The notes beneath the pieces were generated by a model, which was not told where the DNA came from, ran no database searches, and saw only the letters and a program-made list of their open reading frames with translations. Shown here piece by piece: positions 50,297 through 61,200 of a stretch of DNA of 64,000 nt. The stretch comes from Moraxella ovis (GTDB taxonomy: Bacteria > Pseudomonadota > Gammaproteobacteria > Pseudomonadales > Moraxellaceae). Position numbers and translations under genes: made by a program. The stretch spans positions 1,054,001 to 1,118,000 of the forward strand of contig NZ_UGPW01000001.1 in NCBI RefSeq assembly GCF_900453105.1. The letters run 5' to 3'. Within the stretch, counting starts at the first letter, position 1, and each line of letters starts with the position of its first letter.

Positions 50297-52819
50297 ATGG
50301 GAGTGTTCAGCTCAAAGATTAGAGTACATGGTCAATCTGTATCCCAAAGGATGACAGATGATGACTCATTTATAGATTCTGTTAAGTATGCAACCATAGC
50401 TAAAAAACATTACAACTTACAGAATGATAAAATAGATTTAAATGAATCAGTATTTAATGATACTGTTAGAGAGAGGATTATACAAAATATACCTAATAAG
50501 TTTAATAAGGCTTATAGGATGGCTGAGGATACTTCTAAATATATATTTGGTAATCCTACGACAGCTTCAGTACATAAACCAGAAGAAACACTAAAACGAG
50601 CAGTTATTAGATACTTAGAAGATACTACAGGCAAGAAGGTTACTTTAGAGTACTTCTACGTAGGAGATAAAAGACACATACATTATGCGTATGATAAATT
50701 AACTAAAAGTTATAGATATAATCTAAATACCAATAAATTAGTTATGTATGGAAAGGAAGCAACCATAACCAGTGCAGTCATGCACATATCACCACAAACT
50801 AGAAAGGAATATAATGATGAACTATTCAGTGTCGATACTACTTGGTTTGATGGCAGTAAAACACCTAATTTTACAGAAGGCACTAGAGATGAGTTAGCAG
50901 TTAATTACTATACTGAATCCACATCAGAAGTAGTAGAAACACCTAGATTAACAGTTAATACTTTTTTAGAGGGTGTAATTACAGGATATACTCAAGCTAA
51001 TGCTGAAGTATCTATAACCATAGATAATACAGTAACTAAGATTACTGCGAATAATAAAGGTTATTTTAATCATACTTTCTCTGGTTTAAACCAAGATACC
51101 GCAGTAGTAGTTATAAGTAAGAATAAACATAATAGAACATCTAATAGGGTTACTATTCAGTATCCTTATATCAATGATAATCCTGCTACACGAGGGCAGT
51201 TAGTTAAAACAGCAGTAAATAGAACTAACGGCTCATTTACCTTAGACTTATCTGATGTGAATCCTATAACACCTGATAATATTGAGTTGCCTTTAGAAAA
51301 TTATATAGACTACATACAAGTAATGTATAAGACTACTGATGGTAAAGCATTATTTACTTATGGCTTGGGTCAAGGGATTGAATCTATTGATACAGCATTA
51401 AACGTATATTCCCGTAAGAGTAAAATATATCCTAGATTGTATATAAGAACAGATGGGGTAGATTTAGATAAAAGCAAAGATACTACTAAAAAGAATCATA
51501 CTAAAGCACTATTTAAGAAGGTAGGTATTGACCTAACTCAGACTACCTCAGACTTAACTGAAGCACTAGGAGGTGATTATAGTAAAGTACACACTATGTA
51601 TATTAGTTTAAGTGTGGGTATTACTGATTCATATAATGACCCTATATTAGCTGAATATTTGTATAGATACTTTAATAATCAGATTAAGTACAGCGTAAAG
51701 ACAGAGTATGGCTATGGTAGAAAGGATGTTCATATAACTGATAACCATACTAATGTGGTAGTTAGCTATGCTAGGATACTAAAAGAAAGAGTAAAAGGGA
51801 GGGTATCAGAGGTAGGCAGATATAAGGCTAACAGTGAGCAGTTAAGTTATGAGAAAGCTACTAGTATATTATCAGGTAAAATCAATCAAATTAGGACTAG
51901 TAGTAGATTCGTTCATAACTTTATGTATCAAGAATCAGATACTCACTATATTAAGATTTCTGTTTTTGGTTTACAGGTAACACAGCAGTATGCTGATAGG
52001 TCAGAAAATCATAATGGCGATGATGAGAATATGGCTATACCCTTAGATGGGTTAGTAACCAAAGGTATGTCCGTTAAAGAAAAAGAACTGCTATACAATA
52101 AGGCATTAAGGGTACATATTTTAATTAGATACACTACCAAACAAAGGTGGTATCAGCGTGGTGTATTTAAAGCTGTTATTGCTATTATAGGTATTGCTAT
52201 CACTGTTATCACGGTTGGTTTAGATGGTGGTACAGGCGCAATGATGGCTATGGCTGTTATTAAATCAATAGCAGTAGGCATGGCAATATCCATAGCCATA
52301 GATTTAGCTGTCAAGCTTGCAGTTAAACTAGGATGGTCATCTAAGCTTGTAACTGCTATAGCATTAGTAGGAGCTATTGTAGCTACGTATTACAGTAAGG
52401 GCAAATCTTTTAAAGGGTTTAAAGCTGTTGATGTAATGAAAATACTAAATACATCATTTGATGTACATAATAAAGCCATACAACTAAAGTTGATAGATTT
52501 TAAAAAAGAATACGAAGCATTTATGAGTGATATAAATGATAAGTACAAGAAATTAAAAGAGACCCAAGAGTTATTGAATACAGGTGTAGCTAAACCAGAA
52601 CAAGAACTGATGCTTAGACCGCTATCTAGTTATATGTATAGCTCTCAAGTAAATTTGGGTGAATCACCTGAAACTTTTTATAATAGGTCAATGATGTATG
52701 ATGTAAGTGAATTAGTCATGGATATGGCTACTAACTTTGTAGAGAACAGTATGTATATCCCAGTACAGCCATATAAAATTTATGAAGGTGAGGCTGTAGA
52801 AGATATATTATTAATATAA
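50297..52819 (+). CDS. Large virion protein with Ig-like domain and hydrophobic C-terminal segment
   Basis: 840 residues; start 50297 has SD AAGGAAAGATATT. Residues about 215-290 look like a bacterial Ig-like module (NTFLEGVITGYTQANAEVSI and GYFNHTFSGLNQDTAVVVI, then NRVTIQYP). A long beta-rich middle follows. Residues about 620-700 contain three hydrophobic stretches (VIAIIGIAITVITVGLDGG, AMAVIKSIAVGMAISIAI, AIALVGAIVATYY) that could enter a membrane. Such a layout suits a tail or ejection protein that makes contact with the cell envelope. Position matches N4 gp53. Not assigned to a named family. Confidence 0.65.
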   Translation: MGVFSSKIRVHGQSVSQRMTDDDSFIDSVKYATIAKKHYNLQNDKIDLNESVFNDTVRERIIQNIPNKFNKAYRMAEDTSKYIFGNPTTASVHKPEETLKRAVIRYLEDTTGKKVTLEYFYVGDKRHIHYAYDKLTKSYRYNLNTNKLVMYGKEATITSAVMHISPQTRKEYNDELFSVDTTWFDGSKTPNFTEGTRDELAVNYYTESTSEVVETPRLTVNTFLEGVITGYTQANAEVSITIDNTVTKITANNKGYFNHTFSGLNQDTAVVVISKNKHNRTSNRVTIQYPYINDNPATRGQLVKTAVNRTNGSFTLDLSDVNPITPDNIELPLENYIDYIQVMYKTTDGKALFTYGLGQGIESIDTALNVYSRKSKIYPRLYIRTDGVDLDKSKDTTKKNHTKALFKKVGIDLTQTTSDLTEALGGDYSKVHTMYISLSVGITDSYNDPILAEYLYRYFNNQIKYSVKTEYGYGRKDVHITDNHTNVVVSYARILKERVKGRVSEVGRYKANSEQLSYEKATSILSGKINQIRTSSRFVHNFMYQESDTHYIKISVFGLQVTQQYADRSENHNGDDENMAIPLDGLVTKGMSVKEKELLYNKALRVHILIRYTTKQRWYQRGVFKAVIAIIGIAITVITVGLDGGTGAMMAMAVIKSIAVGMAISIAIDLAVKLAVKLGWSSKLVTAIALVGAIVATYYSKGKSFKGFKAVDVMKILNTSFDVHNKAIQLKLIDFKKEYEAFMSDINDKYKKLKETQELLNTGVAKPEQELMLRPLSSYMYSSQVNLGESPETFYNRSMMYDVSELVMDMATNFVENSMYIPVQPYKIYEGEAVEDILLI

Positions 52820-52830
52820 GGAAATTAACA

Positions 52831-53436
52831 ATGAACCCACTATATAAAACACTAAATGTTAAACCAATCAGTACTTCTGGTTTATCAGGTATTTCTACTT
52901 ACCCAACTACAGTTACAGCAGCCATGCCTTCTGTATTAGAATCTATTACCACACCTAATAACTTTACTTATGAATCAGGCATGGTAGAAAGTACACCTTA
53001 TCTTAATACAGGGTATGACTATGGCGACATTAGTACTGGTGTAAGTATTAATAATACAGTAGCTAAAGCATACGCTAAAAACCCTAGACTAGGTGCATTT
53101 ACAGAGAGAGCTACTAATCTAGGTAATAATATTCTATCTGGTGCTATGAACACAGGCAGAAATATGCAATCAGCAGTTAATGGTATGGATTCATTCCAAA
53201 AGATGAATGCAATAGCTTCAAGTGTTAAAGGTCTATGGGATGCTTATAACGGCTATAAAAATAATAAGATGATTAATAGGCAACTTAACTTCTCAATGGA
53301 TATGGCTAATAAACAATATGAAGCCAATAGAAAAAGAATTAACTCACAACTGGAGGATAGACAGGCTAGAAGATATGCTGAACAACCTCACGCACATCAA
53401 TCAGTTTCTGAATACATGAAGAAATACGGAGTATGA
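52831..53436 (+). CDS. Virion-type protein (N4 gp52-like position)
   Basis: 201 residues. Low-complexity Thr/Ser/Tyr-rich N-terminus, then helices with Asn/Gly-rich turns (RATNLGNNILSGAMNTGRNM, YNGYKNNKMINRQLNFSMDM) ending with a basic helix and YMKKYGV. This helix-rich, Gly/Asn pattern resembles T7-like internal virion protein B and is common just upstream of vRNAP-class proteins. SD AAGGAAATTAACA. Confidence 0.6.
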   Translation: MNPLYKTLNVKPISTSGLSGISTYPTTVTAAMPSVLESITTPNNFTYESGMVESTPYLNTGYDYGDISTGVSINNTVAKAYAKNPRLGAFTERATNLGNNILSGAMNTGRNMQSAVNGMDSFQKMNAIASSVKGLWDAYNGYKNNKMINRQLNFSMDMANKQYEANRKRINSQLEDRQARRYAEQPHAHQSVSEYMKKYGV

Positions 53437-53438
53437 TA

Positions 53439-55157
53439 ATGGGTGTTAATAAAATTGATTTCACTTTAGGTAACTATAATCCTAATCAAGCAGTAGGGTT
53501 AATAGCCATGGCTAGAGAAAATGATAGACAAATATCAGATAGCCTTAAAGGTATTCTTGATGGTTTTGAAAAGACAGCTAGGCAGAATGCTGATGTACGA
53601 GCCATGAATTATATTAATTCATTAGACCTAACTGATTTAACGCCTGATAAGATGGCAGGACATACACAAGCATTACAAGACATCTCTGATGGTATGGGTG
53701 GATTAAACCCAAGTAAAGAGGCATTAACTGCACTAGATGGTAGAGGGAATGTAGTTGCTCAAAGGGCTAATAATTTAGCTAATCTTGAAGCACAGAATAT
53801 ATTAAATCAAACCAATCAAATTGATTTAAATAATAGACAAGATGCTCATGCATTAGATACTGCTGTTAAAACAGCGCTAAGTAAACCTGATTCTGTAGAA
53901 GTTATTAAAAATAATTTGCCTACACACTTACAGGGAATATTTAATCATGAATTTGAGTTATATAAGTTAAACCAACAAAATAATTATGGAGATGCTTTAA
54001 ATAAAGTTAATGCCGTTAGGGATAATATAGAAAATTACAAAGCAGATGTAATAATCGATAAGTTAAGAACTGTCCTACCTAACTTTCAAGATGCTAATGG
54101 TACTGTTGATTATACTAAGTTATTTGCAGATAAAAATGTATTGACTCTGTTAGGGGAAGATACGCATAACCCATCTATCTTTGGCAAGGTACTTAATAAG
54201 TTTGATGCAAAAGAAGCCGAGAAAGTTAAAGTAGCTTTTGATAGAATGATAGCGAAGATGAAAGCAGATGCTGCTGCAGCTCAAGGTGAGGCAGCTATAT
54301 GGAATGCTAAGACTAATGAAACGAAAGTAAATAATCAAAATAATCAATTTTATGCACAATCGAATGCAACAAAGATAGAAGAGGGAGATAAAAAATTTAC
54401 AAAAACCCAAGAGAGTTTTAATAAGCATATTGTCAATACCCGATTAGGAACAGGAGGTGCAATAAGCCTTACTCGAGATGGACAGTATTCTATTGATAAC
54501 GATAAACTAACAGCTAATTTTGTTAATTCTATCAAACAAGCAAGTGAGATAAAACCAATAGTATATAAATCACCATCAAAAGATGCTTGGTGGACTAACA
54601 ATAGGAACTTTGGAGTATTTAAAGGATGGGTAGGAGGAGAAGGGCTTAGAAACAGCATTAAAACAAATTTGGATAATTATAAGAAGCCAAATGGTCAGCC
54701 TTTGACAAAAGATGAATACATTGGTATGGCTGAAATACTAAAATCAGACATGTATCAAGGCGATGTATTGGGTAGTTCTGGGTATTCTAATAGATTCCCT
54801 AATAAAAGTTATGTCAAAAATAATAAATTAGATATAGATGCTTTATACGCAATCTATAATAGAAACCTAATGACTGAATCAAGTAATAGAACTAGAGAAA
54901 TAAGTAGGGCTATTTTAAAAGAAGCATCAACACTAGGAGTGGATTTAGGGATGATTAGGGATAGTTTACCTGATGGTTTCTTAAATCAGTATGCTGGTGT
55001 GTTAGATGCCGATGTTTTGGCAATACTTACAGGAACAAATGAGTTGAATAGGATACAAGGAAAATGGACAGGTACAGTTAAGGGTACTTTACCATCTCTA
55101 CAGATGCCTGCTAGTACCAAAGGCAGTTTACCTAAACCTAAAGTAGGTATGCGATAG
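53439..55157 (+). CDS. Virion internal protein (N4 gp51-like position)
   Basis: 572 residues; ATG 53439 preferred, since GGAG is 7 nt from it but only 1 nt from the ATG at 53433. Helical, no hydrophobic segments: KIDFTLGNYNPNQAVGLIAM opening, then ISDSLKGILDGFEKTARQNA, an Asn-rich coiled-coil middle, and a C-terminal linker (SLQMPASTKGSLPKPKVG). Resembles the ejected internal proteins of podoviruses. Strong terminator directly after, before the vRNAP gene. Confidence 0.62.
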   Translation: MGVNKIDFTLGNYNPNQAVGLIAMARENDRQISDSLKGILDGFEKTARQNADVRAMNYINSLDLTDLTPDKMAGHTQALQDISDGMGGLNPSKEALTALDGRGNVVAQRANNLANLEAQNILNQTNQIDLNNRQDAHALDTAVKTALSKPDSVEVIKNNLPTHLQGIFNHEFELYKLNQQNNYGDALNKVNAVRDNIENYKADVIIDKLRTVLPNFQDANGTVDYTKLFADKNVLTLLGEDTHNPSIFGKVLNKFDAKEAEKVKVAFDRMIAKMKADAAAAQGEAAIWNAKTNETKVNNQNNQFYAQSNATKIEEGDKKFTKTQESFNKHIVNTRLGTGGAISLTRDGQYSIDNDKLTANFVNSIKQASEIKPIVYKSPSKDAWWTNNRNFGVFKGWVGGEGLRNSIKTNLDNYKKPNGQPLTKDEYIGMAEILKSDMYQGDVLGSSGYSNRFPNKSYVKNNKLDIDALYAIYNRNLMTESSNRTREISRAILKEASTLGVDLGMIRDSLPDGFLNQYAGVLDADVLAILTGTNELNRIQGKWTGTVKGTLPSLQMPASTKGSLPKPKVGMR

Positions 55158-55169
55158 TTATTAATGCTT

Positions 55170-55206
55170 AAAAATACACCCAGTAAGTCACTGGGTGTAT
55201 TTTTTG
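55170..55206 (+). terminator. Terminator before the vRNAP gene
   Basis: Perfect 15-bp stem (55170-55184 with 55190-55204), AAGTC loop, T-run to 55206. vRNAP thus needs its own promoter or readthrough, as expected for a low-copy virion protein. Confidence 0.92.
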
Positions 55207-55270
55207 TATATATTATTTAGATTATTTTATACTTGGTTTCCATAAACCATATTTAATACAGGCAAGTAAT

Positions 55271-58200
55271 ATGACGGATTCAACCAAATTAAGCCAAGCA
55301 AGACAAAGACAAATAGTCAATGTGAATAATGCAAGTAATAGACTTACTATCACCCCACAATCAAGAATTATCCCCACAACAGAACAAGATAGGCTAGTAA
55401 GCCATATTGAAGACCACTATGCGCCACATAGACCAAATACTACTGGCTTAGATACAATAAGTGATGCTCTTCGTAGCGTAGATTTAGGGGTAAATAGTGG
55501 TGTTAATAATGTTCTAACAGGTCTGTATGGAAGCACTAAAGCTGCATATGATAATTTTTCTAGGTTAGTAAATACCCCAGTAGTAGGTGCTACGGCTCTT
55601 TTAAATGGGGAAGATGTCTCAGGTGCTATTAAAGAATCTTGGGGGTATGAATACACACCAAGCACCCAAAAAGTAGCAGAGGCATTAGAAAATGTAGGCT
55701 TAGTATCTACTCATAAATACGCAAAACAAGTAGAACCTTATCTTTCTGATACACTTAGATACGATAAAAACCAATTAGATAAAGCAAGCAATACAGGGAG
55801 TGAAGTACAAGATTTAAAGAATACTCTTACCCATTATTACAGTAATCCAAGACATTTAGCAATGACTCTAGTACAAGAAGTAGGTGATATGGGCACTTCT
55901 GCTTTAATGGGTAGTGCTGTTACTAAAGGTGCTGGTTTAGGTGGTAAAATCAGTGCTGCTTTAGTAGGTGAGGGTCTTAGCTCTTATGGCAATGCTTCTA
56001 ATGAACTTATGCAAAGAGGTGTTAATCCAGACACTCTTAATGGGGTATTGACCGCAGGAAGTATTGCAGGGGTAAATATGCTTACCCAAAAAGTATTAAA
56101 TACCAAATATTCTCCTGAAAATATTGCAGATAACTTATTAAAAAGTACCGCAAGTAGTGTGGGTAAATTCGGTAAGCCTACTAATTATGTTGGTGGTGTG
56201 GTTATTGGAGCAGGTTCAGAAGCATTAGAAGAAGCTCTGCATTCATCTTATGAAACAGGTGCTATTAACTACGCTAGTGGTATGCCTATTACTCAAGGCA
56301 TGGGTCGTGCTGTTGGTGAAGGTGTAGCTATCGGAGGTACTCTTGGCGGTGCTTCATCTGCTATAGGTGGATTAAATGAACCATTACCCATCAAGGAAGA
56401 CAATAGCAAACCAAACTTAGGCAAGTTATTTACTCAAGCTCAAGCCATCAATAAACAAAAAACACAAAAGATAAATGATGTAGCCAGTCAATATAATATC
56501 TCTACTATTTCTACATCTAATAAAGTAAATAAAGAGAATCCTATCCAAGTAGCCATCATGGGGGACTATTCTAAAAAGGATACAGGTAAAGGCACTAATG
56601 ACCATTATGACTTAAGGTTAGCTCGAGATGCTAATGGTAAGCGTGGAGATATTAACCCTTATCTTGATAGATTCATAGTAAATGGTAAACCACTTAACAG
56701 TTATAAACAAACTGGTAAGTACATGGAGCAAAGAACAGGCTATAAACATGAGGGCGTAGACTATGGTTTTAATGGCTCATTTGGTAAAGACGCTAATGCT
56801 AGAAATCTATTTATCAATCCAAAGTATGAAGTAACTAATATCACTGCTTTTGATAATAATAAACATGGGGGTGGTTGGGTAACTCAAGTTACTTTCTCTG
56901 ATGGTATTAAAGTTAATATCTTGCATCAAAACAAAGAAGGTGCATTGTCTATTGCTGATGCCTTTAAACAGAGAAAATCTGTAGGTAGTAGTCACTACAT
57001 TAAACATAAAAACCTTAATTTAGGGGCTACACCTTATGATGATTTAATGAAGGAAATTTACACTAAATATGGTTATACAGAACAAGAACAGAGAATACTA
57101 AAAGCACAACTGGCTCAAGAATCAGCATTTAATCCAAACGCTAAGAGCCCTGCAGGTGCTAAAGGTATCGCACAATTTTTAGATGCTACTGCTAAACAAT
57201 ATGGCGTGAATGTCAATGATGTGGCTTCATCGATTGATGGTCAAGCCAGATTCATGCGTGATTTACTTAAAAGAAGTAATGGTAATTGGGAGATGGCACT
57301 AGCATTCTATAATGCAGGTGCAGGTAGTACAGATGCACAAACCAGATTTAATAAAGTTAAAAATATCAAAGAAACCAACCAATATTATAATAATATCTTA
57401 GCGAATGCAGGTGTTGATTTTGGTGGTACCAGCATAGATACAGCCAATGATACAAACAACGCTCTAAACGAACTTAATAACCTACTAAGCCAGTGGGAAC
57501 AAGAAGAAGTCAATACTAAGAATGAAGAAGGTAAAGCAAAGCTACAAGAACAGATAGACACACTTAAAAACCAACTTGCTGAGATTACTGGTTTAGAACA
57601 ACAAGAACAAGAAATCAAAGAGCAAGGTAAACAGATATTTGCTGGTTCATTTAATGATAAATTAACTGAATTAGAGATTGATGTAAATCCATTCTTAGAT
57701 GATACAGAAAAAGCTGAATATAAAAAACAGCTAGGTATCCTTCGTGGTGATGAAACCAATATAGATGCAAGTGAACCATCTACCATCAAACCTAAGACTT
57801 ATGATGAAATAGAGCAAGAATATGTAATAAATACCCCTAACTCAGAGGAGGATGGTACTACCAACCCAAAACAAACAGAGCTTATTAATAATGAACCCAC
57901 TTTTACTCAAAGATTCTCATTAAGTAATACAACACCTGAAGAGATTGATAGTAATCCTAAGCTAACTGACAACCAAAAACGTGCTATCCATAAGATGATG
58001 GATGTACAAAGACAGGTAGCAAATACTAGAGATGTACAAGGTGTTACTGATGATATTCTCATAGGTAGTGTAGGTAATACTACTTTAGAAAGTAACAGAG
58101 GCTTACAAGATTATATTACTGGTTTTGAAAATGCTATTAATGCTAATAACATTAAAGCAGCTAGTAATTTATTAACTGATTTAGGATACCTAAGGGATAC

Positions 58201-61200
58201 TCGTGTTTCTAAGAATAATGCAATAAATCAAGCACTGCAGTTAGTACAAGATAGTAATATTAAAGATATAAATGATGCACCTATCATTGCACAAGACGCT
58301 GATACAAAAGAATGGTTTGTTACTGAATATACTGGTTTAAGGGAAGCTTACCCAGAATTTGATGGTTCTAATGCTTTAACTGTATTTAAACCAAATAAAC
58401 TTACTGAACAAATAAGTAAAGAAGCTAAGCTTGTAGATGATTTCACTAATGCTTGGGCTGATTATCTAGCTGACTATAATACAGAGAGTGCTCAAATACC
58501 TACACTAGATACTTCTATGTCTAGTGTAACCAGTAAGGCTACTAATAGAGCTACTAGAAGTTATGATGAAGCTGAAGCTACATTTAAAGGTAGAGAGTTC
58601 ACCCAAGAGAGAGTTAAATCAGAATTACCTCCTTTGACTGAAACCAGTAAGAATTCTGTGGATGTTAAAGCAGGTAAAATTCAATTAGTACAGGATGTTA
58701 GTCAAGTACCTGAAGATGGTACATTCTTGGGTAGGGGTAGGTACACAGATGAATCTGGTAAATCAAGACCTAGCTCTATGTATGATATGGAACAAGGTAG
58801 AATCAATATCGGTGATTCTGGTTGGCTAGCCAGTCCTTATAACCCACCTAAGCAAGGATATAAGCCTAACCCATTTACCCTAGCCGATAGTAAGCCATCC
58901 ACACACGCAGAAGCTTATGGAAGCTATTTTAAGCGTATGTTCATGAAGCATGATGACTTTGCTAAGGCAGTACTTGAACTTGAGCCTAACAAGCTTTACA
59001 GAACGAAATACAGCACTACTGAAGCACAATATATAGATAACTTCTTACAGAATGTACCAAGAGAATCTGTAGAAGATGCTAGAGCATGGATGAAAGATAA
59101 AGTGTATGGTATTGAAAAAGGTAAACCTGCTTTTAATTTAAGTAAAAATACTGTACCTCAACAGGATGAAGCTAACTCTAATAAAAATACTAAAGTTAAT
59201 ACTAAAGCCAATAGTGAAGTTAAATCTAATAATGTGGTTGATAATACTCCTGTAGATACTTCAGAGGAATCAACCAATCTCAAATTAGATAAGGGCATTC
59301 TAGCTTCTTTCAAAGCACAACTTACGGGTAAAGAGGCTAAGACTGAAAGTAATGTTACTAAAGTTGAAGATAGTCCTGTTGATATCTCAGATGAACTAAC
59401 TGACCTTAAGTTAGATAAAGATACCTTAGCATCTGTTAAATCTCAACTTACAGATAAACCAGTTAAAACTGAAAGTAATGATACTAAGACTAAAGATACT
59501 CCTATAGAAGTCAATACTAAGGAAACCAATACTGATAATAATGAAATAGCTAGCAAGTCTAATGAACCTTCTCTTACTGGTTTTAAGAAAGAAAGTACTA
59601 CTGTTAATACAGTATTTAATATTACACCTGAACAAGTAGAACAGGAGAAATCTAAGCACTGGCAATCACAAAACCATCTTATTCTTGGTTTCAAACAAGA
59701 AGCTGATAAGCCTCTAGTAAGCATATTAAATTTAGCAAGTAATCTAGAAAATAATTTAACTACAGGTATTGAAGAATTACTTCCTAATATTAAAGCTACT
59801 GAAGCACAAATTAAACAAGTAAATCACTTCTTAGCTTTTAATAAAGCGTTTGTTAAGGCATTAAAAAATTCATATCACAAAGAAGCTATTGGAGCAGATG
59901 GCAGAGATTATTCATTTAGAGATTTTAAAGGTTATTTACAAAAAGAAGATGGTAGCTTTGATGAGAATACCCTAACTGCTCTATCTCTATCTGCTTACTC
60001 TCACTTTATTGCTAACAATAAAGACAGTAACTCATACAAAGATATAGGTAAATTACTAAATTACCCTGAAGATATTAGTATACCTTCTGAGTTACTATCT
60101 AAATATAAATATGTAGGGGATAGATATAATAATACAGTTAATAGTATTGGTAGAACAGCTTATGAGTTACTTGGTTTAAAAACCAATAAAGATGTTAGTG
60201 AACTATATAGAGGTAGAATGATAGCTTCACTAGGTAACTGGGTAATCTCTTCATTGGTTAATGTAGGATTGATGTATGAGACTACTATCAGTAATGACGA
60301 GCTTAAAAAGGATTCATATGCCCTAGATAGTAATGATGATAATGAAGCTGCTGATGACCATTCTATAGTTACCTTCTTATCGTTTACTACACCTGATGGT
60401 GAAGGCAAAAAGAAATTGTTAGATGATATTACAGAAATCAATAAAGGTACACAAGGATTCTTAGCTAAGTTATTTGGTGGTGATGTAGGTTTACGTTCAC
60501 CTACGCTAGAACCTACAGATACTGTTAATAGGGATATCAGAGGCACTACTGCTAAAGTATCTAATACTCAAGCTAAGCTGCAAAAGCATATGCAACAAGA
60601 ACCTATAGTAATTAACAAGGATTCTATTAATAGTTTACAAAAGCTAGTAGAGAAGTTCCCTGAGCAAGCTAAAACCATGATTGGTGCATACATAAGTAAA
60701 GATACTTTAGATGATATGCATGAAAGTAAGCGTGTAGGTGCTGAAGCTAAAGCAGAAGGTAATAATAGGGAGCTTGAGAGACTTATAGGTTTTACTTCTG
60801 GCTTAAAAAGAGATGAAGAAGGCAATTACCAAGAGTTCTTTGATTCTAACTATGTAACTAAGAATAATCGTGGTCAGTATAATTCTAATGAAGTAAATAT
60901 GCAGACCATGAAGATTCATAGAGCAATGGTTGATTATAAGAACTTTGAGCAAGTAATTGAAGCTGATGTTCTAAATAATCTTACAGGCACTGAAACAGAC
61001 TTTGTTGTAGATGGTCAGCTTACTGACTTAGGGCATCTATTTAGTGCTGTTGCTGAAAATGCAGAAGGTACAGAAGATGTTATTAAAAGTATGTTAAATA
61101 ATCTAACATATCGTAGAGGATTCACTGTAGATAAAGTAAGAGCAGAAGACTTCTTACCTGCCTTCTTTGAACACTTAGAAACTGATGAAGCCGTTCAGAC

